A DNA stretch of 64,000 nucleotides from Inquilinus limosus. GTDB taxonomy: Bacteria > Pseudomonadota > Alphaproteobacteria > DSM-16000 > Inquilinaceae. The first letter of the stretch is position 1, and every line of letters starts with the position of its first letter. Below, piece by piece: positions 23,385 through 32,355 of the stretch. The notes beneath the pieces are model-generated. The model worked only from the letters and a program-made list of their open reading frames with translations, was not told where the DNA came from and did not search any database. A program made the translations under genes and the position numbers. The stretch lies in assembly GCF_002195995.1 (NCBI RefSeq), contig NZ_NHON01000028.1, positions 27,115-91,114 on the forward strand, in the 5' to 3' direction.

Positions 23385-25103
23385 ATGCTGAGACGCTTCT
23401 TCGCCTATTACCGGCCGCATCGCGGGCTGTTCCTGCTCGATTTCTGCTGCGCCATCGTCTCCGGCCTGCTCGAGCTCGGCTTCCCGATCGCGGTCAAGCT
23501 GTTCGTCGACAGCCTGATGCCGAGCGGCGACTGGCCGTTGATCCTGCTGGCCGCCGCCGGCCTGTTGGTGATCTACGTCTCCAACACCGGCCTGATGGCG
23601 GTGGTGACCTATTGGGGCCACATGCTCGGCATCAACATCGAGACCGAGATGCGGCGGAAGGCCTTCGACCATCTGCAGAAGCTGTCCTTCAGCTATTTCG
23701 ACAACCAGAAGACCGGCCATCTGGTCGGCCGCCTGACCAAGGACCTGGAGGAGATCGGCGAGGTCGCGCATCACGGGCCGGAAGACCTGTTCATCGCGGT
23801 GATGACCTTCATCGGCGCCTTCGCGCTGATGCTGACGGTGCATATGGAGCTGGCGCTGATCACCGCGGCGATCGTGCCGCTGACCGCCTGGCTGACCAGC
23901 CGCTATGGCGGCCGCATGACCCGCAACTGGCAGGCCCTCTACAGCCGCGTCGGCAACTTCAACGTCCGGATCGAGGAGAATGTCGGCGGCATCCGCGTGG
24001 TGCAGGCCTTCGCCAATGAGGAGCATGAGCGCCGGCTGTTCGCCGACGACAACCAGAACTACCGGCGCACCAAGCTCGACGCCTACCGAATCATGGCGGC
24101 CAGCACCTCGCTCAGCTATCTCAGCATGCGGCTGATCCAGATGGTGGTGATGATCGCCGGCGCCTATTTCGTGCTGACCGGCCGGCTCAGCGAGGGCGGC
24201 TTCGTCGGCTTCCTGCTTCTGGTCAACGTGTTCTTCCGGCCGATCGACAAGATCAACTCGGTGATCGAGACCTATCCCAAGGGCATCGCCGGCTTCCGCC
24301 GCTACACCGAGCTCCTGGACACCGAGCCGGACATCGTCGACCGGCCGGGCGCGGTCGACGTGCCGGTGCTGAAGGGCGACATCCGCTACGAGGGCGTCAG
24401 CTTCGGCTATGGCGACGGCACGCCGGTGCTGCGCGGCATCGACCTGGCGATCCGGGCCGGCGAGACCGTGGCCTTCGTCGGCCCCTCCGGCGCCGGCAAG
24501 ACCACGATCTGCTCGCTGCTGCCGCGCTTCTACGAGGTCCAGGGCGGCCGCATCACGATCGACGGCATCGACATCCGCGACATGACCATGACCTCGCTGC
24601 GCCGGCAGATCGGCGTGGTGCAGCAGGACGTGTTCCTGTTCGCCGGCACGATCCGCGAGAACATCGCCTATGGCCGGCTGGGCGCGACCGAGGCCGAGAT
24701 CATGGAGGCGGCGCGGCGGGCCCGGCTCGACGGCGTCGTCGCCGGCCTGCCGGACGGGCTGGACACGGTTATCGGCGAGCGCGGGGTGAAGCTGTCGGGC
24801 GGGCAGAAGCAGCGCCTGGCGATCGCCCGCATGTTCCTGAAGAACCCGCCGATCCTGATCCTGGACGAGGCCACCTCGGCCCTGGACACGGAGACCGAGC
24901 AGGCGATCCAGCAGTCGCTGGCCGAGCTGTCGCAGGGCCGCACCACGCTGGTGATCGCCCATCGCCTGGCCACCATCCAGCATGCCGACCGGATCGTGGT
25001 GGTCGACACCAGCGGCATCGCCGAGCAGGGCCGGCACCGCGACCTGGTCGCCGCGGGGGGCTTGTACCGCCGGCTGCACGACGCGCAATACGGGGGGCGG
25101 TGA
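23385..25103 (+). CDS. ABC exporter half-transporter (MsbA/BmrA type, TMD-NBD)
   Basis: 572 residues. Six transmembrane helices (about 15-310) followed by a nucleotide-binding domain: Walker A GPSGAGKTT (about 366), signature LSGGQKQR (about 471), Walker B ILILDEATSALD (about 490) and switch His in IAHRLAT. Functions as a homodimer exporting lipid or drugs. Start 23385 places the first helix at the usual distance; the frame extends upstream inside the previous gene as noise. Closely follows the DUF2585 gene, so the two may be cotranscribed. Cargo cannot be told from sequence. Confidence 0.88.
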   Translation: MLRRFFAYYRPHRGLFLLDFCCAIVSGLLELGFPIAVKLFVDSLMPSGDWPLILLAAAGLLVIYVSNTGLMAVVTYWGHMLGINIETEMRRKAFDHLQKLSFSYFDNQKTGHLVGRLTKDLEEIGEVAHHGPEDLFIAVMTFIGAFALMLTVHMELALITAAIVPLTAWLTSRYGGRMTRNWQALYSRVGNFNVRIEENVGGIRVVQAFANEEHERRLFADDNQNYRRTKLDAYRIMAASTSLSYLSMRLIQMVVMIAGAYFVLTGRLSEGGFVGFLLLVNVFFRPIDKINSVIETYPKGIAGFRRYTELLDTEPDIVDRPGAVDVPVLKGDIRYEGVSFGYGDGTPVLRGIDLAIRAGETVAFVGPSGAGKTTICSLLPRFYEVQGGRITIDGIDIRDMTMTSLRRQIGVVQQDVFLFAGTIRENIAYGRLGATEAEIMEAARRARLDGVVAGLPDGLDTVIGERGVKLSGGQKQRLAIARMFLKNPPILILDEATSALDTETEQAIQQSLAELSQGRTTLVIAHRLATIQHADRIVVVDTSGIAEQGRHRDLVAAGGLYRRLHDAQYGGR

Positions 25104-25129
25104 CGGCCGGTCACCACGCTCATTCCACT

Positions 25130-25219
25130 CCGTCATTGCGAGGAGGCGAAGCCGGCGAAGCAATCCAGGGGCCGGCACACACCGGCCCCTGGATTGCTTC
25201 GCTGCGCTCGCAATGACGG
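25130..25219. repeat. Palindromic intergenic repeat, family A
   Basis: Begins CCGTCATTGCGAGGAGGCGA and ends in the near-complement CGCTCGCAATGACGG, with GCAATCCAGGGGCCGG and CCGGCCCCTGGATTGC as inner arms: one long hairpin of about 90 bp. Same orientation as 31196-31285, opposite to 57414-57501 and 58634-58722. It lies between convergent genes. Confidence 0.85.
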
Positions 25220-25235
25220 TTTGGGTCTGCGGGGT

Positions 25236-26132
25236 TCAGCCCGCCCAGCCCCTCACCGTCAGCATCGCGTCGGCAAACGCCTCCGGCGCCTCCTGCGGCA
25301 GGTTGTGGCCGATCCCGGGGCCGATCACCCGGTGCTCGTGCCGGGCGGTGAAGCGGCCAGCATGAGGAGCGGTGCCGCCGGGCGCCATCACCCCGTCGGC
25401 GTCGCCGTCCAGCGTGATCGCCGGCACCGTGATCGGCGGCCGCGCCGCCAGAAGGCGCTCCACCTCCGCCACCGCCGGGTCGCCCTCGGCCAAGGCGTAG
25501 CGGTGGCGGTAGGACTGGATCACGACATCGACGAAATCAGGGTTGTCGAAGGACCCGGCGCTGCGGTCATAGGTGGCGTCGTCGAAGCGCCATTCGGGCG
25601 ACCACAGCCGCCACAGCAGGCGGCACAGCTCGCGCCGGTTGCGCTCCAGCCCCCGCCGGCCGCGCTCGCCGTGGAAATAATACTGGTACCAGTAGCGAAA
25701 CTCGGCTTCGGGCGAGGCCGGCTCGCCCGACTTGGCGATGTCCTGGATGTTGTAGCCGTTGACCGAGACCAGGCCGCGGACCCGGTCCGGCCACAGCGCC
25801 GCGACGATGCAGGCGGCGCGGCCGCCCCAATCGTAGCCGCCCAGCACCGCCGATCCGATCTTCAGCGCGTCCAGGAGATCCAGCAGGTCGTGGCCCAGCG
25901 CCGCCTGCTCGCCCGACCGCGGCGTGTCCGCCGACAGGAAGCGGGTCGGGCCGTAGCCGCGCAGATACGGCACGATCACCCGGGCGCCCTGCGCCGCCAG
26001 GCGCGGCGCCACCTCGTCATAGCTGCGGATGTCGTAGGGAAATCCGTGCAGCAGCACCGCCGGCCAGCCGGACGGGTCGCCGCTCTCCTCATAGGCGACG
26101 TCCAGCACCCCGGCCTCGATCCGCTTCAGCAT
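25236..26132 (-). CDS. Alpha/beta hydrolase, epoxide hydrolase/dehalogenase-like
   Basis: 298 residues. Alpha/beta-hydrolase fold with oxyanion-hole motif VLLHGFPYDIRSYDEVAP (about 27-44), nucleophile elbow GGYDWGGRAA (Asp nucleophile, as in epoxide hydrolases and haloalkane dehalogenases, not Ser), acid in LDGDADGV and base His in GIGHNLPQEAPEAFADA. The region RYWYQYYFHGERGRRG forms a lid as in haloacetate dehalogenase-like enzymes. Start 26132 (MLKRIEAGVLDVAYEESG) is at the family N-terminus; the very long upstream open frame is antisense to RTX genes. Substrate unknown. Confidence 0.85.
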   Translation of the reverse strand: MLKRIEAGVLDVAYEESGDPSGWPAVLLHGFPYDIRSYDEVAPRLAAQGARVIVPYLRGYGPTRFLSADTPRSGEQAALGHDLLDLLDALKIGSAVLGGYDWGGRAACIVAALWPDRVRGLVSVNGYNIQDIAKSGEPASPEAEFRYWYQYYFHGERGRRGLERNRRELCRLLWRLWSPEWRFDDATYDRSAGSFDNPDFVDVVIQSYRHRYALAEGDPAVAEVERLLAARPPITVPAITLDGDADGVMAPGGTAPHAGRFTARHEHRVIGPGIGHNLPQEAPEAFADAMLTVRGWAG

Positions 26133-26288
26133 GGCCGCGACTCCTTGGTTGGACTCCGCCGATTGGAGCACATCCGCCCGCCGGGGTGACCCCGGTAACA
26201 CGCAGCGCCCCCGCTCCCCGGCATCCTGGCCGGGTGAGACAGCGAAAGGCGGCCGCCGGCCGCCCTGAGACGAAGGGGAAACGACACC

Positions 26289-27989
26289 ATGGCCATCATC
26301 AACGGCACCAACGGCGCCGACCATCTCGAAGGCTCGGACGGCATCGACACCATCAACGCGCTCGGCGGCAACGACGTCGTCAACGGCAACAAGGGCGACG
26401 ACATCGCCAATCTCGGCGACGGCAACGACGAGTTCGGCTGGGTCCCGGGCGACGGCAGTGACACCATCGACGGCGGCGCCGGCCTCGACACCCTCGACTT
26501 CGACGGCGCCAATGCCGACGAGAACATCCTGATCTTCGCCAATGCCGGCAAGGCGATCTTCTTCCGCGACATCGCCTCGGTCCAGATGACCCTGACCAAT
26601 CTCGAGACCATCGAGTTCGAGGCGCTCGGCGGATCCGACCTGGTCACCGTCAACAGCCTGGCCGGCACCGCGGTCAAGCATGTCGAGATCGACCTGGCCG
26701 GCGTGCATGACGGCACCGCCGCCGACGGCGCGGAGGACACGGTGATCGTCAACGGGGCCGGTTTCACCAACGGCGCCCCCGTCAACGACGCGATCAAGCT
26801 GACCCAGACCGGCACCGGCGCGGATGCGACCGTGCATGTGGCCGGGCTGGCGGCGGAGACGACGATCAGCCATTTCGATCCGGGCGACCACCTGATCATC
26901 AACGGGCTCGGCGGCAACGACCGGCTCGACGCCAGCCTGCTGCCGCAGTCGATGGTCCTGGTCCTCGATGGCGGCGAGGGCAGCGACACCCTCATCGGCA
27001 GCGCCGGGGCGGACCTGCTGCTCGGCGGGGCCGGCAACGATCTCGTGATCGGGGCCAAGGGCGACGACACTGCCTTCCTCGGCTCCGGGGACGACACCTT
27101 CGCCTGGGCGCCGGGCGACGGCAGCGACACCATCGAAGGCGGCCCGGGCACCGACAGCCTGGCGTTCCTGGGCGCCGGCGTGAACGAGGCGATCGACATC
27201 TCGGCCAATCACGGGCGGACGACCTTCTTCCGCGACGTCGCCGCCGTGAACATGGACATGAATGATGTCGAGCGCATCCAGTTCACCGCGCTGGGCGGCG
27301 CCGACAAGGTCACGGTCCACGACCTGACCGGGACCGACACCACCCGCATCGGCATCGACCTGGCGGCGACGGCGGGCGGCACGACCGGAGACGGCGCGGT
27401 CGATTCGGTGACCGTCGAGGGCACCGCCGGCATCGACAAGATCTCGCTCTCCTCCTCCGCCGACGCGCTCGGCATCGGCGGCCTGCAGGCCTCGGTCGCG
27501 ATCCAGCATTCGGAGGCGGGCGACCGGCTGCTGATCAGCGCCGGCGACGGCGACGACGTGATCAACGCCGCGGCGGTCGCGGCGGGCAAGATCAGCCTGA
27601 CCCTGTCGGGCGGGGCCGGGAACGACAAGCTCGTCGGCAGCGCCGGCACCGACACCTTCCTGGGCGGCGCCGGGACCGACCGGTTCCAGTTCAACCTGGT
27701 GTCGGACAGCGTGGTCGGGCCCAAGGCCGACCGGATCGCCGATTTCCGCCACGCCCAGGGCGACCGCATCGACCTGTCGGTGATCGACGCCAACACCGGC
27801 GCGGCCGGCAACCAGGCCTTCACCTTCATCGGCAACGGCCTCTACACCCACCATGCCGGCGAGCTGCGCTTCGCCGTCAACGGCGCCGACACCACCATCG
27901 CCGGCGACGTCAACGGCGACGGCACCTCCGACTTCCACATCACGCTGACCGGGCACGTCGCCCTGACGGCGGCGGACTTCGTGCTGTAG
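26289..27989 (+). CDS. RTX-like secreted protein with two W-PGDGSD modules
   Basis: 566 residues, no signal peptide. RTX nonapeptides (GGNDVVNGNKGDD, GGAGNDLVIGAKGDD) alternate with a roughly 200-residue non-RTX module present twice: F(G/A)W-PGDGSDTI-GG-GxD, ISANxGR-FFRDVA-V-M-DVE-I-F-ALGG-D-VTV-DLTGTD-TRIGIDLA. The C-terminal 110 residues are serralysin-like (DRIDLSVIDANTGAAGNQAFTFIG, TTIAGDVNGDGTSDFHI) and end ADFVL, a type I secretion-signal style. AGGGGA precedes the ATG. The next gene encodes a longer sister with four modules. Function unknown; adhesion or matrix role is conceivable. Confidence 0.85.
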   Translation: MAIINGTNGADHLEGSDGIDTINALGGNDVVNGNKGDDIANLGDGNDEFGWVPGDGSDTIDGGAGLDTLDFDGANADENILIFANAGKAIFFRDIASVQMTLTNLETIEFEALGGSDLVTVNSLAGTAVKHVEIDLAGVHDGTAADGAEDTVIVNGAGFTNGAPVNDAIKLTQTGTGADATVHVAGLAAETTISHFDPGDHLIINGLGGNDRLDASLLPQSMVLVLDGGEGSDTLIGSAGADLLLGGAGNDLVIGAKGDDTAFLGSGDDTFAWAPGDGSDTIEGGPGTDSLAFLGAGVNEAIDISANHGRTTFFRDVAAVNMDMNDVERIQFTALGGADKVTVHDLTGTDTTRIGIDLAATAGGTTGDGAVDSVTVEGTAGIDKISLSSSADALGIGGLQASVAIQHSEAGDRLLISAGDGDDVINAAAVAAGKISLTLSGGAGNDKLVGSAGTDTFLGGAGTDRFQFNLVSDSVVGPKADRIADFRHAQGDRIDLSVIDANTGAAGNQAFTFIGNGLYTHHAGELRFAVNGADTTIAGDVNGDGTSDFHITLTGHVALTAADFVL

Positions 27990-28000
27990 CCCGCGAGGCC

Positions 28001-28026
28001 GGACGCCCGGGCCAGCCCGGGCGTCC
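28001..28026 (+). terminator. Hairpin terminator after the two-module RTX gene
   Basis: GGACGCCCGGG, loop CCAG, CCCGGGCGTCC: perfect 11-bp stem starting 11 bp after the stop codon. No T run follows. It probably separates the two RTX-like genes. Confidence 0.6.
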
Positions 28027-28169
28027 GACGTCGGTCCACGGCATTCGCCTCGAATCCATGGTATGTTGCGGGCGTGCCGGCCCACGGTTTCCGCCGGCAA
28101 CGCGATATTGGCTGGGATTGATCGGGAGGGCGGTTCTCCGGCCGCCCCCCTCTCGGATGGGGAATTTCC

Positions 28170-31136
28170 ATGTCCGTCTTCACCGGCACCGACGCCGCAG
28201 AAACCATCACCCCCGGCTTCGTGTCGCCCAGCGTGACGGCCTCCGGCCAGCCGCGGCCCTCGGACGAGGCCGACGTGATCTCCGCCGCCGGCGGCAACGA
28301 CATCGTCGCCGGCGGCCGCGGCAACGACACCGCCCTGCTGGGCACGGGGGACGACATCTTCCTGTGGGTGCCGGGCGACGGCAGCGACACGGTCGAGGGC
28401 CAGGCCGGCACCGACACGCTCGATTTCAGCGGCTCGAACGTCGCCGAGGCTATCAACATCTCGGCCAATGGCGGGCGGGTGCTGTTCACGCGCGACGTCG
28501 GCTCGGTCGTCCAGGACCTGAACAGCATCGAGCGGATCGAATTCCACGCCTTGGGCGGGGCCGACCGGGTCACCGTCAACGACCAGACCGGCACCGGCCT
28601 GGCCCGGGTGACGGTGGACCTGGAAGGCGTGCTGAACAGCGGGGCCGGCGACGGCCAGGCCGATGTGGTGACCGCCAACGGCGGCGCCGCCGCCGAGACC
28701 GTGACCCTGACCCTGTCCGGCACGGCGGTGGTGGCGACCGGCCTCGCGGCCCAGCTCGTGGTCGACCATGCCGAGACCTTCGACCAGCTCTCCATCAACG
28801 GGCTGGACGGCAACGACCGGATCGACGCCCGGCTGCTGGCGACGGCGCCGGTGCTGCTGACCTTCGACGGCGGGGCCGGCAACGACATGCTCTTCGGCGG
28901 GGTCGGGGCCGATGTGCTGCTGGGCGGCGACGGCGACGACATCGTGGTCGGCGGCCGCGGCAACGACGTCGCCTTCCTCGGCGCCGGCAACGACACCTTC
29001 GCCTGGATCCCGGGCGACGGCAGCGACACGGTCGAAGGCCAGGCCGGCACCGACGATCTGAGCTTTGTCGGGGCCGGCGCCAACGAGACCTTCAACATCT
29101 CGGCCAATGGCGGCCGGGTCCTGTTCGTCCGCGACATCGGCTCGGTCACTCTCGATCTGAACGATGTCGAGCGCATCCAGCTCAAGACGCTGGGCGGCAC
29201 CGACACCATCGCGGTGCACGACCTGACCGGCACCGACATCACCCGGGTCGGGGTCGACCTGGCCGGGACCACCCCGACGGCCGGCGACGGCGCCGCCGAC
29301 ATGGTGACCGTGGACGGCACCGCCGGCGACGACGTGGTCACCCTGGTGGCGTCGACCGCCGTCGTCGCCGTCAGCGGGCTGCCGGCATCGGTCTCGATCC
29401 AGCATGCCGATGCGGCGCTGGACCGGCTGACGATCCAGGCGCAGGCCGGCAACGACGTGATCGACGCCTCGGCGCTGCCGGCCGGCCGGATCGGCCTGAC
29501 CGTGCTCGGCGGCCTCGGCGCCGACGTGGTCTTCGGCAGCGCCGGCGCCGACATCGTGCGCGGCGGGGACGGCAACGACACCGCCCTGCTGGGGGCGGGG
29601 GACGACCTGTTCGGCTGGGCGCCGGGCGACGACAACGACATCGTCGAAGGCCAGGCCGGCACCGACATGCTCGACTTCGCCGGCTCGAACGTCACGGAGA
29701 CCGTCACCGTCTCGGCCAATGGCGGGCGGGTGCTGTTCGTCCGCGACGTCGCCAGCGTCGTCATGGACCTGAACGATGTCGAGCGCATCGAATTCCACGC
29801 TTTGGGCGGGGCCGACCGCGTCACCGTCAACGACCTGACCGGCACCGACGTGACGCGGGTGACGGTGGATCTCGAAGGCTTTCTGGGGGGCGGGACCGGC
29901 GACGGCCAGGCCGATGTCGTGACCGCCAACGGCTCGGCCGCCGCCGAGACCGTGACCCTGACCCTGTCAGGCACCACGGTGGTGGCGACCGGCCTGGCGG
30001 CCCAGCTCGTCATCGAACATGGCGAGACCGCCGACCAGCTCACGATCAACGGCCTGGGCGGCAATGACCGGATCGATGCCCGGGCCCTGACGACGGCGCC
30101 GATGGCCCTGGCCCTCGACGGCGGCGCCGGCAACGACGCGCTCTTCGGCGGCGCCGGGGCCGACCTGCTGCTGGGCGGCGACGGCGACGACCTGGTGGTC
30201 GGCAGCCGCGGCAACGACGTCGCCTTCCTCGGCGCCGGCAACGACACCTTCGCCTGGATCCCGGGCGACGGCAGCGACACGGTCGAAGGCCAGGCCGGCA
30301 TCGACGATCTGAGCGTCACCGGGAGCGCCGCCAACGAGACCTTCAACATCTCGGCCAATGGCGGGCGGGTCCTGTTCGTCCGCGACGTCGGCTCCGTCGT
30401 CCTGGACCTGGACGATGTCGAGCGCATCCAGCTCAAGGCGCTCGGCGGCGCCGACACGGTCGCGGTGCGCGACCTGACCGGAACCGACATCACCCGGGTC
30501 GGCATCGACCTGGCGGGAACCACCCCGACGGCCGGCGACGGCGCGGCCGATGCAGTGACCGTGGACGGCACCGCCGGCGCCGACACGGTCTCGCTCTCCT
30601 CCTCGGGCGCCGATATCGGCATCGGCGGCCTGGCGGCGACGGTGGTGGTGCAGCGCACCGAGGCGATCGACCGCCTGACGATCGGCACCGGCGACGGCAA
30701 CGATTTGGTCAATGCCGCCGCCGTGGCGGCCGGGCGGATCGGCCTGACCCTGTCCGGCGGGGCGGGGGACGACCGGCTGATCGGCAGCGCCGGCATCGAC
30801 ACCTTCATCGGCGGCGCCGGGGCCGACCGTTTCGGCCTCGCCGCCGCCGCGCACAGCGTGGTCGGGGCCAAGGCCGACCGGATCGCCGACTTCAGCCGCG
30901 CCGAGGGCGACCGCATCGACCTGGCGGCGGTCGATGCCAACACCGCGGTCGCGGGCAACCAGGCCTTCACTCTCATCGGCACCGGCCTCTACACCGGCGT
31001 CGCCGGCCAGCTGCGCTACGCCTTCAACGGCGCCGACACCACCATCGCCGGCGACGTCAACGGCGACAAGGTCAGCGACTTCCACATCGTGCTCACCGGC
31101 ACCATCGCCCTGGTGGCGGCCGATTTCATGCTGTAG
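28170..31136 (+). CDS. RTX-like secreted protein with four W-PGDGSD modules (sister of the upstream gene)
   Basis: 988 residues with the same design as the upstream 566-residue protein but two extra modules. Each module runs GNDTALLGxGDDxFxWxPGD, VEGQAGTDxLxF, ISANGGRVLFxRDV, DLNDVERI, LGGADxVxVxDLTGTD, then a short RTX hairpin (GGAGNDxLFGGxGAD). Modules 1-2 and 3-4 repeat with a period of 417 residues. The C-terminus is serralysin-like (DRIDLAAVDANTAVAGNQAFTLIG) and ends ADFML. No signal peptide; type I secretion expected. The N-terminal about 45 residues (TGTDAAETITPGFVSPSVTASGQPRP) are unique. The difference in length from its sister (422 residues) is close to one 417-residue block. Confidence 0.85.
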   Translation: MSVFTGTDAAETITPGFVSPSVTASGQPRPSDEADVISAAGGNDIVAGGRGNDTALLGTGDDIFLWVPGDGSDTVEGQAGTDTLDFSGSNVAEAINISANGGRVLFTRDVGSVVQDLNSIERIEFHALGGADRVTVNDQTGTGLARVTVDLEGVLNSGAGDGQADVVTANGGAAAETVTLTLSGTAVVATGLAAQLVVDHAETFDQLSINGLDGNDRIDARLLATAPVLLTFDGGAGNDMLFGGVGADVLLGGDGDDIVVGGRGNDVAFLGAGNDTFAWIPGDGSDTVEGQAGTDDLSFVGAGANETFNISANGGRVLFVRDIGSVTLDLNDVERIQLKTLGGTDTIAVHDLTGTDITRVGVDLAGTTPTAGDGAADMVTVDGTAGDDVVTLVASTAVVAVSGLPASVSIQHADAALDRLTIQAQAGNDVIDASALPAGRIGLTVLGGLGADVVFGSAGADIVRGGDGNDTALLGAGDDLFGWAPGDDNDIVEGQAGTDMLDFAGSNVTETVTVSANGGRVLFVRDVASVVMDLNDVERIEFHALGGADRVTVNDLTGTDVTRVTVDLEGFLGGGTGDGQADVVTANGSAAAETVTLTLSGTTVVATGLAAQLVIEHGETADQLTINGLGGNDRIDARALTTAPMALALDGGAGNDALFGGAGADLLLGGDGDDLVVGSRGNDVAFLGAGNDTFAWIPGDGSDTVEGQAGIDDLSVTGSAANETFNISANGGRVLFVRDVGSVVLDLDDVERIQLKALGGADTVAVRDLTGTDITRVGIDLAGTTPTAGDGAADAVTVDGTAGADTVSLSSSGADIGIGGLAATVVVQRTEAIDRLTIGTGDGNDLVNAAAVAAGRIGLTLSGGAGDDRLIGSAGIDTFIGGAGADRFGLAAAAHSVVGAKADRIADFSRAEGDRIDLAAVDANTAVAGNQAFTLIGTGLYTGVAGQLRYAFNGADTTIAGDVNGDKVSDFHIVLTGTIALVAADFML
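28322..30823 (+). repeat. In-frame tandem duplication of 1,251 bp inside the four-module RTX gene
   Basis: Corresponding points recur at a constant offset of 1,251 bp, for example the NDTALLG codons at 28323 and 29574, and a stretch of at least 75 identical bases starting at 28971 and again at 30222 (encoding AFLGAGNDTFAWIPGDGSDT). Offset is exactly 417 codons. The outer limits of the two copies are approximate. Confidence 0.85.
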
Positions 31137-31195
31137 GGCGAGACAAGACCGGATCGGGCCACCCGACCAAGGCGAGGCGCTGCTTCAGCCCCACG

Positions 31196-31326
31196 CCGTC
31201 ATTGCGAGGAGGCGAAGCCGACGAAGCAATCCAGGGGCCGGCGCGCACCGGCCCCTGGATTGCTTCGCTGCGCTCGCAATGACGGTTCTGGGAATTGTGA
31301 AAGGGTCTCGCTTGCAGGAGAGGGGG
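31196..31326. repeat. Palindromic intergenic repeat, family A with extended flank
   Basis: Core 31196-31285 (CCGTCATTGCGAGGAGGCGA to CGCTCGCAATGACGG) is nearly identical to 25130-25219. It is followed by TTCTGGGAATTGTGAAAGGG and TCTCGCTTGCAGGAGAGG; the reverse complement of this flank also precedes the copy at 58596-58722. Located between convergent RTX and LysR genes. Confidence 0.85.
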
Positions 31327-31331
31327 ACGAC

Positions 31332-32225
31332 TCAGGGCGCCGGGATCAGCCGGGTGCACAGGAAGTCGACGAACACCCGCACCTTCGGCGACAGCTGCCG
31401 ACTGGACGGCCACAGCGCCCAGAACAGGCCGGGCGGCGCCTCATAGGCGTCGAGCACCGTCCGCAGGGTGCCGGCCTGCAGCGCCCGCCCGACGATGAAG
31501 TCCGCCGTGTACAGCAGGCCGAGCCCGCGTTCCGCCGCGGCGATGAGCGCATCGGTGCTGTTGGAAACGAGGGTCGCCGGCACGCGCCAGGGGGGCGTGC
31601 CGGGCTCCGCCTGCAGCGTCCACTCCATCATCGCGCCGGAGGTCGGGAATTTGTAGCGCAGGCAGGCATGGCGCTCGAGATCCGCCGGCCGTGCCGGCAC
31701 GCCGTGCCGCGCGAGATAGCCGGGCGACGCGACGACGTGGAAGCGGAACTGCCCGACGCGCCGGGACATCAGCCGGGAATCGCCCAGCGCGCCGCTGCGC
31801 ATCACCACGTCCAGCCCCGCCTCGATCACGTCGACGATGCGGTCGTTGAAGTCGAGGTCGAGCTCGATCTCGGGATAGGCCCGCAGGAACTCCGGCAGCA
31901 CCGGCACCAGCAGCCGGTGCGTCGCCAGCGGCATGCTGACCCGCAGGCGGCCGCGCGGCGCGTCCAGCGCGCGCTGCAGCTCCGCCTCCGCATCGGCGAT
32001 GTCGCCCAGGATGCGCTGGCAGCGCTCGTAGAACAGCGTGCCCTCGGCGGTCAGGCTGATCCGCCGGGTGCTCCGCTGGAACAGCCGGGCGCCCAGCCGC
32101 TCCTCCAGCTTCGCCACCGCCTTGCCGACCGCCGAGGCGGTGAGGCCGAGCTCACGGCCCGCGGCGACGAAGCTGCGCGCCTCGGCGGCGCGGACGAAGG
32201 CGGCGAGGCCGTTCAGATTGTCCAT
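31332..32225 (-). CDS. LysR-family transcriptional regulator
   Basis: 297 residues. N-terminal helix-turn-helix (about 1-60: LNGLAAFVRAAEARSFVAAGRELGLTASAVGKAVAKLEERLGARLFQRSTRRI) and periplasmic-binding-like effector domain (about 90-295). Divergent from an MFS drug-type efflux gene with about 130 bp between starts, the usual layout of a LysR regulator and its target. Ligand unknown. Confidence 0.92.
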   Translation of the reverse strand: MDNLNGLAAFVRAAEARSFVAAGRELGLTASAVGKAVAKLEERLGARLFQRSTRRISLTAEGTLFYERCQRILGDIADAEAELQRALDAPRGRLRVSMPLATHRLLVPVLPEFLRAYPEIELDLDFNDRIVDVIEAGLDVVMRSGALGDSRLMSRRVGQFRFHVVASPGYLARHGVPARPADLERHACLRYKFPTSGAMMEWTLQAEPGTPPWRVPATLVSNSTDALIAAAERGLGLLYTADFIVGRALQAGTLRTVLDAYEAPPGLFWALWPSSRQLSPKVRVFVDFLCTRLIPAP

Positions 32226-32355
32226 GACGGGCCCGATTGCGGAACGATATTCCGGTCAGAGCGGAATTTGTGCCGATTGGTCCAGCATTACGGCGGGATT
32301 ATCTCTGGTGCAAGCCGCGACGGAAATGCGGCCTCCCGTCACCAACGAGTTGCCC

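Noticed and set aside
25236-29798. Minus-strand open frame of about 1,520 codons
   Set aside because: Only its last 298 codons (from ATG 26132) are a real alpha/beta hydrolase; the rest is antisense to the RTX-like genes.
27842-30982. Minus-strand open frame of about 1,046 codons across the RTX-like gene
   Set aside because: Ser/Pro/Ala-rich shadow of a repetitive gene; repeats in it simply mirror the RTX modules.
28170-31136. Periodic DNA repeats considered as CRISPR or satellite
   Set aside because: They are in-frame codons of RTX repeats and of the 417-residue block.
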